Assembly: GCF_026210795.1 (NCBI RefSeq)
Contig: NC_089430.1
Location: 2,356,001 to 2,420,000 of the forward strand
Direction of reading: 5' to 3'
DNA: 64,000 nucleotides
DNA from: Rhizophagus irregularis
Taxonomy: Eukaryota > Glomeromycota > Glomeromycetes > Glomerales > Glomeraceae
Of the stretch, positions 12,090 through 21,792 are shown one piece after another. Below the pieces are notes generated by a model. That model made no database searches, was not told the origin of the DNA, and worked only from the letters and a program-made list of their open reading frames with translations. The translations under genes were made by a program, and so were the position numbers. Positions within the stretch are counted from its first letter, which is position 1. Every line of letters begins with the position of its first letter.

Positions 12090-13313
12090 TTACAAAATAC
12101 TATTGATCTCTACTCGTAATGCTCGACGGTCCATATGGCCCTTAGAAAAGATCTGTAAAAGGACCTCGATGCCTTCTATTATTTTTTTATTATCCAAAGG
12201 GTGACTAGACTTCAGGACTTCATATCGAGAGAATAACTCTTTTACAGTCTCAGGTTTTGGAATTTCAGTCTTCGTGGTCCTATCCCGTACTTTCGCTAAG
12301 AAGTTTTGGAAGTCTGATCCCAGGGTCTTACCAGATAGTCCGTAGGCTTCCCGAAAGACGTACTTAATCCAGGTATCTGCGTTCTTAGCTATAACACCAG
12401 ATACGAGGAGGTGTTTTCTCTCTTTGGGCGATGGATATTCCTGAGCAAACTCGATTAGCTGGGAGGACTTTTTTGCTTCAGCTACGGCTTTCTGGCCATA
12501 AGGACTAAACTTCGATCGAACTGGGTTCAAACTCGGATCGAACAGGGATCGAACTGGGTTCAAACTCAGATCGAACGGGGATTGAACTGGGTTCAAACTC
12601 GGATTGAACGGGGATTGAACTGAGATCGAACTGAGACTAGTATCCCATCTAACCCGAATAGATAACGGATCGCTCTTGGATCTTCTAAGATCAAATACTA
12701 TAAATTCGCGTTGTAGAGTAAGGTCATCGATTACTGGAGCTAGTGACTCTGATTCTTCTGTATACTGGCGGATGATCCTCTTAGTATCGGTCAAACTTCC
12801 GTGACCTCCATGTAGGGAAATATAATTCACATTTTCACGAATAGCCTTGGGAATGGTAAAGAATCTTTGGGCCACATAGATACACAAGATATTTTTATGA
12901 CGCCCGTGTGTAAAAAATCCAGTGATGAGATCCTGGGTTTTTTTAGGTGCATCCATCAAATCCTCGAAGATTACCACAGTAGCCTGGGTGGAGTTGAAGT
13001 CCTTAACATTTGGAATCTCACTATGGGATACTGCGGTAAACAGAATTTCTTCTTCTTTGAAAAAATCACGTATGACTGCCCACTTCGGTTCATCGAGGTA
13101 TCTGCCAACTAGAATTTCCGCATCACATAATATGTACCTTTCGTTATCCTCCTTTGCCTTCTTGTCTCCCATTAACAAATTAATGATTATAGTTGTCTTA
13201 CCTGAGTCAGAACTTCCTGCTACGGCAAGACGGAAAGGCCATGATGGGGCAAACTCATTACCCTGTCTCGAGTCGGTCATGTACTCGTCCAAATTGTATA
13301 CATAAAGATCCAT
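12090..13313 (-). CDS. A32/FtsK-HerA-like DNA packaging ATPase
   Basis: In Polintons and nucleo-cytoplasmic large DNA viruses this ATPase drives DNA into capsids. The frame is intact (407 residues). Walker A is GSSDSGKTT (about residues 33-41), Walker B is the hydrophobic run ending in IFED (about 115), and a GRH...YVAQ segment (about 137-150) follows, as in A32-like enzymes. Unusually, residues of about 232-272 are a degenerate in-frame repeat built on SPFDPSLNPVR (four copies of 33 bases, about 12,500-12,620), inserted after the core domain. The C-terminal 130 residues are basic and unassigned. Its start codon is 31 bases from the divergent Gag-like gene, implying a shared short promoter. 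Confidence 0.8.
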   Translation of the reverse strand: MDLYVYNLDEYMTDSRQGNEFAPSWPFRLAVAGSSDSGKTTIIINLLMGDKKAKEDNERYILCDAEILVGRYLDEPKWAVIRDFFKEEEILFTAVSHSEIPNVKDFNSTQATVVIFEDLMDAPKKTQDLITGFFTHGRHKNILCIYVAQRFFTIPKAIRENVNYISLHGGHGSLTDTKRIIRQYTEESESLAPVIDDLTLQREFIVFDLRRSKSDPLSIRVRWDTSLSSISVQSPFNPSLNPVQSPFDLSLNPVRSLFDPSLNPVRSKFSPYGQKAVAEAKKSSQLIEFAQEYPSPKERKHLLVSGVIAKNADTWIKYVFREAYGLSGKTLGSDFQNFLAKVRDRTTKTEIPKPETVKELFSRYEVLKSSHPLDNKKIIEGIEVLLQIFSKGHMDRRALRVEINSIL

Positions 13314-13344
13314 TTGAATTTTATTCTAACTTAGTTTAAATACG

Positions 13345-15387
13345 ATGTCGACACCAATTGCAATTTATACTCCTTCAGAGCCTACTGGACCGCCTCCTAG
13401 GGATTTGCGTGATATGAATAATATACCATTAGTTGCGGTAATTAAGGATCTAACAGATTTTTTAACTGTTAGTGATCGCATGGTTGTTAATCGAGATATA
13501 CAAAATGCAAACCATCGTCTTAAACATGCTCTTAATTTATTAATTCATCACTGTAGAGAAACATACGAAGAACGCGATATATTAAAAGCGGAACGCGATC
13601 GATCTCGAAAAGAACACGATGAATTACAAGATGAACTCGAGGTTCAAACAGGTTTGTTAGGTCTTACACAAGATGAGCTAAATATCGTACAAGATACTAT
13701 TACTGGTTTGGAAGCTAATTTGGCTGAATTGGAACGTGAGTTTGGTGGTATGCGGACGACTAATCGTCGTCTTCAGCAGCAATATAATCTTATGAGAGGA
13801 GAACGTAATAGAGCTATAGGTGAACGTAATAGAGCTATAGGCGAGCGTGATGCGGCACGAAATCGGCTTGTATATGCCAATAATCGGGTTCTTTTTGGAA
13901 TTCGAACATTGTGACGTCTTAGGAATCGACTTTTTCAACAAATAGCCGCTCTGCGTATCCAAGTACAATGGTTTTGAATTAGACAATTAAACCCTCCTCC
14001 ACCTTTTCTCAACCATCCACAAAATACGATATGGCTGCCGTTGGTATAGCTGCCCCATATTTCATGGTCGGGAAGATGAAGATCTTAATCTTTTTATTGA
14101 TAACTTTTTAGGGTATATTAATACCGTTGGTATTGATCCATTGGACGATGTTGGTGCGCCTCCTGGTCGGGTGAGAGCGATGGGGTTCTTCGTAGCTGTA
14201 TGAGAGATGAAGCGGCAAGGTGGTTTGATGCAGAACTTACTGGAAAAAATTGGGAACTCTCGAATATTCGGTTAGTAGCTGCTGCAAATAGTGGAGCCAG
14301 TGATACTCGCCGAGCATTCAGAGCTTTGGCTATTCCTGAAGCTGTTAATGGATTACATGTTGGTACTTACTTACCCGGATCTGATGCTGATGCATATTCA
14401 AGGATTGGAGTTAATGCGGCGCTAACCGTTGGAGATACATTTTTCCCATCACGCGCTGATATCGTTAGAACGAATTTTAAAGTTGAAGAGCAGTGGAGGC
14501 GTGCAGGCGGACGTCCTACTCATCAACCCATTAATGGGTTGGGAAATCATGGAGGTCCATTTAATGCTGCTGCCCAGAATCAACCGATAGTCTTACAGGG
14601 GATTCTCCTGGATCAAGCATTTATGCATATGCGCACAAATTTTCCAACCGTCGTGGAAGAAAGACTTCAGATACGATTTAGTAACCTTTACCAGGAACAA
14701 GGCGAACCTGTTCGATCTTACTATAAGCGAGTTGAGAGGGCTGGGGATATTGTAGGATATAATCGAATTATGGTTACTGACCAGTTCTATAGAGGACTTT
14801 TGCCGGAAAACGTTATTGAAGCTTCCAGAATCAGGGCGGCACCTCTTAATATATTAATCGATAGATTGAGTGATCTTGAACGACAAAAGGGTGAAATGTT
14901 CTATGGATTACAAAGGCGCCAGGGTATTGAAAAGGCTAAAAAAGAGGAATTGGCTGGCTATACTCATCCCGTGACTCCACACAAAGGTGCTGTAATACAA
15001 AGGTCAACAGATGTTATTACTCAAGAACGATTACAAGAATTGCTCAAGGCGCAGGCCGAGGAACTTACCAAGAATTTCCAGGCGCAATTTAAACAATTAC
15101 AAGCATTTAAGCCAGTTCGTAAACCACCGGTCTATAGACAACAGATTAAACCTGTTCGGCTGAAGCCACGGCCACGCGTTGTCCAACAAGATGATGATTA
15201 TCCTGATCCCGATTGGGATGATGGTTATATAGATCATGATGTTGGTGACGACCCTGATGCTCCTGAGTGGACTAGGGAGGATGATCAACATGTTATTGAT
15301 TTTATTTTGGGATATGAGACGTCTAAAAGATTTCCAAAGCGACTTCAGAAGGCTAAAGATAGACGCGATGATCTGAAATTAGCCTGA
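13345..15387 (+). pseudogene. Gag-like protein (coiled coil plus retrotransposon-Gag domain), broken
   Basis: Gag proteins form the particle shell of LTR retroelements. The N-terminal 189 residues (13,345-13,914) are a coiled coil with an exact 7-residue duplication, GERNRAI twice, near the end. After TGA 13,912 the same frame decays. The Gag core restarts in a second frame at about 14,054 (FHGREDEDL, a common Gag beginning), shifts back near 14,180 and then runs open to 15,387. The 14,640-14,860 part has the usual Gag pattern (F..LYQEQGE.V..YY...ER...). An acidic stretch rich in D and Y follows at about 15,190-15,290. The stop lies 3 bases before the protease start. At least three lesions are present, so it is probably dead. 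Confidence 0.65.
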
Positions 15388-15390
15388 GCA

Positions 15391-16243
15391 ATGAGAAACC
15401 TCGATCTTAATGATGATGCTATGGATATTGATACTAATACCGCGAGTTTTGATGACTTGAAAATTGTTCCCGATGAGGAAGGTGGTTTTCGGATTTGTGC
15501 GGTTCGAAGTACAAAAAAAAGTAAACTCAGATAAGGGTGTAAGTATCTCGAAACTTCTTAAATCTGTTCCAAAAAAATCAGTTAAAATGACTCCTATTAA
15601 GATTCCTGTGAAGGTTACTAGTAGTAAGCCCACACTTATAAAAGCCGTCACCAAGAATGATTCATTAAGCTTATTAAGGTCTGCAGATTTTAGAAAATTA
15701 CTCCGCAAGATTCTTCGGGAAGAATTAAAGTCTGCTCGTAAAAGTACAGAGATTCCGAAAGACCTAGTTAAGGAAAAACAAGAAGAGGATATCAGGGAAG
15801 ATGACCCTATAGATATTGACATAGCTCGTTTGGAGAATACTAAAGATCTTTTAGCGCTAGATGGGAAGGTCAATGGGATAATGATTCAATGTTTAGCTGA
15901 CACTTGTGCTAACGCGTCTTTTATTCAGAGGGAAGCCGCTGAGGAATTAGGGTTGGATATTGACAAGAGTATTACACATAACATATCCGGCGCTCCGGAA
16001 TCTGGTAGGACATTCGGCATGGTAAAAGGTGTGTCAATCAAACTAACCCCTGATTGTGTAATCACTGAGAATCTCGCGGTTTTAAGCAATTACAAGCATA
16101 AGGAGATTGGATTGAGCCGGACGTGTCTGAAACATTACAATTATGATGTCCATGAATCACGCGAACATATCGCCCTTACTTGTAATGAGAAGAATGTTTT
16201 TATCCCGATAGTTTCTGACGTGAATCGAGGAGACAAAAAATAG
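15391..16243 (+). pseudogene. Retropepsin-like aspartic protease, frameshifted in an A8 run
   Basis: Retropepsins cut the Gag precursor. ATG 15,391 opens an acidic N-terminus that reads into a run of eight A (15,513-15,520). The frame that continues (15,464-16,243) is offset by one base, so a single-base indel or slippage there would give one protein of about 283 residues. The catalytic loop is LADTCANASF at about 15,895-15,924, i.e. D-T-C-A where D-S/T-G-A is usual. A hydrophobic LAVLSNY segment (about 16,077) fits the second half of the fold. A basic, Lys-rich linker precedes the domain. No reverse transcriptase follows; the gene ends 14 bases from the convergent integrase end. Confidence 0.6.
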
Positions 16244-17344
16244 GGAATATTTATTTTTTATTTCCAAAACTTGCGGATTAAATCAGGGACATTTTCCTCT
16301 AATCTACTAGCGGGTTCCCAAGTGGCTTCAGTATCTGAATAACGCTCCCACTTGACTAGGTACTGGTCTTGACCCTTCCTGATGTGATGCCGGAGTATCC
16401 GCTCAGGTACAAATCTTTCGGGTTGCCCTCTTATCACGGAGTTAGGTGGGGGACGTTCATTTTCTGGGACAACCTGCAACTCTTTTCGGGTGTACGCACA
16501 TCTGGATACACTTAGTCGCCCGTGTGGCCCATCAAGAAGATACGTAGGAGGCTGTTCGGGTGAGAGGATCATTTTTTTGATGACACGGATATTGGGATTC
16601 CATCTTATGTCTCCTGTACGAAATTTTCCATGAAGTTTATTACCGAGTACTGAGATAGGTTCATTTAACTTTACTCGGACACGCGTTTCTTCAGAAAGAA
16701 GTTCCGTCTTTTTTGACACTTTGGGTGACCCAGTCGGAATGTCTGGGGGATTTCTTTGCCAGAGTTTATCTATTTTATTAACTACATCATCAGCAAGTTT
16801 TAAACAGGCGTATAAAGTGTTGAAAACCGCCATGTGTTGCTCAACGCCAAAAAACGTAGGGAAATGAACCCTTTGTCAATCAACGCTACTTAAAAACGTT
16901 TAAAAACGCGTAAAACAACACCGATTTAAATGTAAAGCTACACGTAGTAAAACAACAATAGTTTAAAACTGCGTATACAATGTATAAAAACGCGTATATT
17001 GATATTAAAAACGCGTATAGCAACAGTATTTTTTAGTCATCGTACGATAGTTAACTTTAATTGTAGTATTAGTAATTTATTAACATATATCATATTATTG
17101 TATATTATTAACATATAAAATTTAATTGTAAAATATTGTAAATTTATTTATAAAATACAGTACAATACAAATAATACAAATACATTATTTAAAGAAATTA
17201 ACCTCTTGTTATAATTGGATTGCCGCGGATTTTTAAGTGATCAACGTACTAAATTTCCGTTGACAAAGCGCCCCTGGTGACACAACCATAACAAGGTGGG
17301 TTTTCAAATAAAAAAAACACAAAAGTTTCGTTAACGAAATTTAC

Positions 17345-19725
17345 ACAACCATTCGTTTTTGATGAATTTCTCTAAGTCCATTAATAATATTCCACAACAA
17401 AAGTAATCACCTTCTGCGATCTGATCCATATTCCAATAACCTGACCGAAGCCTACAAAAAAAGGAATCGTTAACAAACGTTTCCTAAAAAAGTCAATAAA
17501 TTTAAGTTTCGCAAAGATTGCGAAACTTACCATTTTTCCAAAGTAAAACACCGAATGGATCCTATAAAATAAAAGAAGGAAAACGTTAATAAACGCTTCC
17601 TAAAAAATAAAAATGAGGAAAGTTTCGTAATGAACGAAACTTACCTCAAGTTCCCGGCCAACTCAAAACTCCTGGAACTTACAAGAAAAAAAAGGAAATG
17701 TCAGTAAACATTTCCTAATTAAAAAAAACAAAAAAAACGGAAGTTTCGTAACGAAACGTACAAAACTTACCGTTTTCCAAATTTCAAAATTTCCAGAAAT
17801 CGAACCTACAAAAAAAAGAGAAAAGTTCAGTTAGAACGTTTCATAAAGAATAAATCAAAAAAAAAGAAAGTTTCGTATGAAACTTACCGTTTTTTTTTGA
17901 TTTTCTTAAATTTCCGAAACCTAAAAAAAGATCAAAGGAAACGTTAGTAAGAGTTTCCTAATTAAATAAAAAAATTATTATTAAGTTTCGTAACGAAATG
18001 AAACGTTACGAAACTTACCATTTTAAGTTTTTAATCAAAGACAAACCGAAACCTAAATAAAAGAAAAAGGAAATATTAGTAAATATTTCCTAAAAAAAAA
18101 TAAAAAAAAACAACGGAAGTTTCATAACAAAACGTTACGAAACTTACCGTTTTCCGAATTTCGAATTCCCAGAAATCAAACCTACAAAAAAAAGAGAAAC
18201 GTTCAGTTAGAACATTTCTTAAAGAAAAAAAATAAAAAAAAATGGCAGTTTCGTAATGAAACGTACGAAACTTACCATTTTACAAATTTCAAAATTCACG
18301 GAAATCGAACCTACAAAAAAAAAGAGAAACGTTCAGTTAGAACGTTTCTTAAAAAAAAATTTAAAAATAAAGTTTCGCAATGAAATGAAACGTTGCGAAA
18401 CTCACCATTTTGCCTACCCAAAGTCCGATATCTACAAAGAAAAGAAAAAAAAAGAAACGTTAGCATCATTTCTTTAAAAAATCAAAGCTTCGCAACAAAT
18501 GTTGCGAAACTCACCATCGTACTATCCAAAAGTTCGATACCTACAAAAAGAAGAAAAAAGAAACGTTAATATCATTTCTTTAAAAACAAAAAATAAAGAA
18601 AAGACTTTGAAGTTTTACCTTCAAAATCTTGTTCAGAAAACGTCCAGAAATCCGCGGACCTAAAAAAGAAAGAAAAACGAAACGTTAGTCACGTTTCGTT
18701 AAAATAAATTAAAATTAAAAAAAAAATAATTTTACCTGAATCATCCAGGAAGCGGTCCTAAAAAAATAAAAAAACGAAACGTTAGATACGTTTCGTTAAA
18801 AACAAAAAATTTAAAAAAAATTTTCGAAACGTTTTTTAACGTTTCGTTAAAAAATGAAAAAATCGGAACGTTAGCCAACGTTCCGATTAAAAAAATCAAA
18901 AAAAAATTATTTTGGAACGTTAAAAAACGTTCCGATTAAAAAATCAAAAAAAATATTACGAAACGTTAAAAAACGTTTCGTTAAAAAAAATAAAAAAAAA
19001 TAAAAAAATCGGAACGTTAGCCAACGTTCCGATTAAAAAAAAAAGAAAAAAGTTAATAACGAAAGCGTTAAAAACGTTTCGTTAAAAAAAGAAAAAATGT
19101 AAATCGAAACGTTAGGTAACATTCCGATTAAAAAAAATGAGAAAAAAAAGTTATTAACGAAACGTTAAAAACGTTTCGTTAAAAAAAAGAATAAAAAATA
19201 AAAAAATCGGAACGTTAGCCAACGTTCCGATTAAAAAAAAGAAAAAAAAGTTATTAACGAAACGTTAAAAATGTTTTGTTAAAAAAAGAAAAAAAATGTA
19301 AATCGGAACGTTTTTCAACGTTCCGATTAAAAAATGAAATAAAAAAATTAATCGGAACGTTAGCCAACGTTCCGATTAAAGAATTTTTTAAAAAAACAAT
19401 ATTTCGGAACGTTTTTCAACGTTCCGATTAAAAATTAAAAAAAAATAATAAATCGGAACGTTAGTCAACGTTCCGATTGAAAAAAATTAAAAAAAAAAGA
19501 ATATTTTGGAACGTTAAAAACGTTCCGATTTAAAAATTTAAAAAAAAAATAATAAATCGGAACGTTAGCCAACGTTCCGATTAAAGAAATTAAAAATAAG
19601 AATAATATTTCGAAACGTTACTAAAAAACGTTTCGTTAAAAAATGAAAAAGTAGTTTCGCAATGTTTCGTTGCGAAACTTACCAGAAGTTTGATACCTTC
19701 CAACTTTTTTCCGTATAAGGCTCAT
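17345..19725 (-). repeat. Tandem array of exon-intron-like units with hairpins
   Basis: Read on the minus strand, eleven short segments (22-41 bases) lie between a first segment (from ATG 19,725) and a last one (17,345-17,451). Each gap begins GTAAGT (8 cases), GTGAGT (2) or GTAAAA (2). It then has a hairpin such as GTTTCG...CGAAAC, a second hairpin whose loop or arm holds CTAAC or TTAAC (once the exact TACTAAC), then a T-run and TAG (11 of 12; one AAG). Most units are 95-130 bases. All signals sit on one strand. The segments resemble each other (TTCGATTTCTGGAAATTT). Joining them from the only ATG I tried meets a stop in the second segment, so a protein is not supported. Confidence 0.7.
18758..19682. 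repeat. Dense run of short palindromes (first intron-like gap)
   Basis: About twenty perfect or near-perfect palindromes of 20-24 bases are separated by A-rich spacers. Two types alternate: CGAAACGTTAAAAACGTTTCG and CGGAACGTTAGCCAACGTTCCG. On the minus strand the second type always contains CTAAC. Confidence 0.9.
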
Positions 19726-19791
19726 ATCTCAGGAATTAATAACCTTATATTACGGAATTTACAGAGTTTTTACATAAATAACGGATAAAAC

Positions 19792-19799
19792 TTTTTATA
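19792..19799 (-). promoter_or_regulatory. TATA-like box upstream of the intron-like array
   Basis: On the minus strand TATAAAAA lies about 70 bases before ATG 19,725, which opens the first exon-like segment. The position fits a polymerase II promoter, but no transcript evidence is available. Confidence 0.35.
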
Positions 19800-19874
19800 G
19801 GATGAAGGGGAGAATGAAAGGGTTATGGGAAAACGAATGGGAAGGGGATAATGAAAGGTAATGGGAAAAACGAA

Positions 19875-19922
19875 GCAAAAAAAAAATTAAGCTTTGCTAA
19901 AAAAAGCTTAATTTTTTTTTGC
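19875..19922. repeat. A/T-flanked inverted repeat
   Basis: GC plus an A10 run, then ATTAAGCTTT and, after a short loop, AAAGCTTAAT, a T-run and GC. The arms pair almost perfectly over about 20 bases. It lies about 150 bases upstream (minus-strand sense) of the array start. Confidence 0.7.
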
Positions 19923-19932
19923 TATACCACAG

Positions 19933-20100
19933 TGGCGCAGTGGTAATTATTAATCCAGTATCACGTGACACACGTGATATATCATTACATAAAATACGTA
20001 ATGCTTAATATTAATTTTAATAAATACTTATAATAGTACAATGGTTAGATCGTGAGATTTGATATATTAATAGTGTAATTGAAGTAACCGGTTCGGTTCC
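19933..20100 (+). other. tRNA-like polymerase III promoter boxes (SINE-like relic)
   Basis: TGGCGCAGTGG at 19,933-19,943 matches an A box. AGTACAATGGTTAGATCG at 20,035-20,052 resembles the D-arm of tRNAs such as Asp or Glu, and GGTTCGGTTCC at 20,090-20,100 matches a B box. Arms do not pair well enough for a functional tRNA. A tRNA-derived SINE head is the likeliest reading. Confidence 0.35.
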
Positions 20101-20938
20101 TAAGGTGAGTAAAAATAAATAAATTAATATAATTTATTTAGTTGTGTTAATACTTAATATACAGTGCGTTGAACTACACATTAGAGTTGAATGACGCGTA
20201 TATTAACATTATGCGTTGGTATACTCCAGTATACGGGTGTTGATTAATATTGTAAAACGTGTTGAACAACTAGCTGGTGTTGATCAACGCGTATACTGGT
20301 GTGAATCAACACTTTTCAAACTTGCTGATGATCATGGAAATCTTCTGACCATTCCACGGATGTCACCCCGGTCTTCAACTCCTGTGCCACCATTCGTTTG
20401 AGAAGAGGTTCTTGAATAGCTTGGATAGCTCGTTCGGCATATGACTGCTGTTTGTATCTTCCCGGATCTCCAAACCTCATCATCACCCCTAGGCTGTTCA
20501 GGAAAAAATCACGTACCTGATCATTGGTTAATTCTGATCCAGAGTCTGTCTCTATTCGATGTGTTGGTGGCTTAATGCGATTTCTTCTGTAGATTTTAAC
20601 AAATCCATTGAGAACCCTATTTGCAGTTTTATCCTTTAGGGGTTCTGCGTCAACTCGTTTACCCGTGACTTCTACCACTACGAGGAAATAGTGGAATCCT
20701 TTGGGGTCGACTGACACCTCTGCGAGATCTGCCTGATGCATTGCATTTGGTTTCCATACAACTACTCGTGGACGCTCTGATGACTTCTCCTTTAGGGGCT
20801 TTTTGTATAGGTTGTAGTGCTCCTCACCTTTTAAAATTCGTGCCGGTATTCCGGATAGACTGTAGTACTTGTAGTAATTCTCTAAATGTGACATATTACG
20901 ACAAATTAAAGGAAAGATTTCGGACTTCAAATCTTAAG

Positions 20939-21258
20939 ATGACACGATTTTATTACCTAAAGTGTAAGAAGGAAACTGAGACTGCTAGTGAAATACAAGA
21001 TATGACCACAAATGGCCGCTATCATTTACATGGTGACTGTGTAGTTTGTGGGATGCATAAGAATACTTTTACTGGGATAGACTGGGTTATCAAAAAAAAA
21101 CCAAGGAGAAGAAAAAAGAAACCGCGGCTAAAAGACATCAAACGGCGTATAATCGGCAATGCAAAAAACTCGGGCAAAAAATTTTAGAGGCTGATGACGC
21201 GTGTAAACAATGTATTGATAAATGCCTTAAGGAGGCAAAAAAGAGAAAGACGGATTAG
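20939..21258 (+). pseudogene. DUF5679-like zinc-ribbon protein, frameshifted in an A9 run
   Basis: Small zinc-ribbon proteins of this kind occur in Polintons and large DNA viruses; the function is unknown. From ATG 20,939 the pattern is YYLKCKKET, then TTNGRYHLHGDCVVCGMHK, close to the family pattern CVKC...GR..L.G.CP.CG. The first cysteine of the first pair is Tyr, so zinc binding may be lost. At a run of nine A (21,092-21,100) the original frame gives a basic tail ending at 21,187. The neighbouring frame stays open to TAG 21,256 and encodes a lysine-rich tail with CKQCIDKC. A one-base deletion in the run is the simplest explanation. It starts 8 bases from the divergent integrase. Confidence 0.6.
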
Positions 21259-21267
21259 TACCGCCTT

Positions 21268-21792
21268 CTAAAAGTATTCCTCATCATCTGAGTCATCGAG
21301 AGATACCTCTCCATCATCTGATTCATCATCCGAGTCATCAAGAATACGACCTTCCTTAAGCAATTAGATGTTATACGTTATTTGAGTCCATTTCTCCCAG
21401 TTAGACTCTTGCGTTATAAAGCCACATCTGAGGAGGGCTTTTTCTACTGCCACCATTCCTGCGAATCTAGTGTATTTTTTCTGATCGGCTTCATTGAAAT
21501 TGTCAATGGCCTCTCTGTAGTAGTCTACTGCCTGTTTGTATACCTCCTCAGCTTCTTTATGCCGCTTCCAGAGTACTTGTTCAGCTTCGGCTCTCCAGAT
21601 TGGGCTGACTTCTAGAAGATGCGGTCCAAAATTGATACTTGGAATACATTCCAGGATATGGCCTACAAGTTCGGGGATTACTGATACTGCGTGCGGGTTT
21701 TGGTGGCTTTTTAGAATCTCCCTATTGATACCCATAAGATCAGGGACTGTGCAGCCAAAGATTCCTGCCAACTTTTTTACAGTATATGCCAT
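21268..21792 (-). pseudogene. Unknown protein of the Polinton-like element, acidic tail cut off by a stop
   Basis: The main frame (21,364-21,792) gives 142 residues, which I do not recognise. It is mostly helical, with a KRHKEAEEVYKQAVDYYREA segment that may be a coiled coil. TAA at 21,364-21,366 interrupts it. The same frame continues without further stops to TAG 21,268-21,270 and encodes a strongly acidic tail made of DDSDDE-type repeats. The gene was therefore probably about 174 residues long. Its stop lies 9 bases from that of the convergent zinc-ribbon gene, which fits the compact packing of the element. Confidence 0.5.

Larger units (their letters stand above)
16791..20330. mobile_element. 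3.5 kb insertion in the integrase gene, with short terminal inverted repeats
   Basis: The ends are CAGCAAGTTT and AAACTTGCTG (inverted), extendable to 13-15 bases depending on where the duplication is placed. ATCAT occurs at both 16,786-16,790 and 20,331-20,335. Removing the insert and one ATCAT restores the integrase frame. The subterminal regions carry repeated GCGTATA and GTTGAA words. No transposase is present, so it is non-autonomous or of unknown mechanism. It contains the intron-like array, a TATA-like box, a long A/T hairpin and tRNA-like promoter boxes, described separately. The stretch 16,840-17,340 holds no gene that I can see. Confidence 0.7.
16258..20930 (-). pseudogene. Retrovirus-type integrase with C-terminal chromodomain, split by an insertion
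   Basis: The integrase joins element ends to target DNA; chromodomains direct some of them to chromatin. The first part (20,930 down to 20,336) has the rve catalytic core: D in HQADLAEV, D in ETDSGSE and E in YAERAIQ. The second part (16,785 down to 16,258) has an SH3-like segment (VRVKLNEP, LHGKFRTGDIRW) and ends in a chromodomain (ERILRHHI, QYLVKW, TWEP). The two halves meet in frame if 16,791-20,330 and one copy of the 5-base ATCAT flank are removed, so the split is an insertion. The form resembles Polinton integrases more than Ty3 ones. Its start faces the zinc-ribbon gene 8 bases away. Confidence 0.82.

Noticed and set aside
13345..16243. Complete Ty3/gypsy retrotransposon
   Set aside because: No LTRs, reverse transcriptase or RNase H accompany the Gag-like and protease genes, and the integrase is on the opposite strand.
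18758..19682. CRISPR-like array
   Set aside because: The repeats are palindromes of two alternating types with low-complexity spacers in a eukaryotic genome; there is no leader and no unique spacers.
17345..19725. Protein encoded by the joined exon-like segments
   Set aside because: Joining from ATG 19,725 gives a stop in the second segment, and no single phase stays open across all segments.
20029..20105. Functional tRNA gene
   Set aside because: D-arm-like and B-box sequences are present, but the acceptor and T stems do not pair and no anticodon arm can be formed.
20741..20938. N-terminal extension of the zinc-ribbon frame
   Set aside because: This part overlaps the integrase in antisense; ATG 20,939, just outside the integrase start, is the sensible start.
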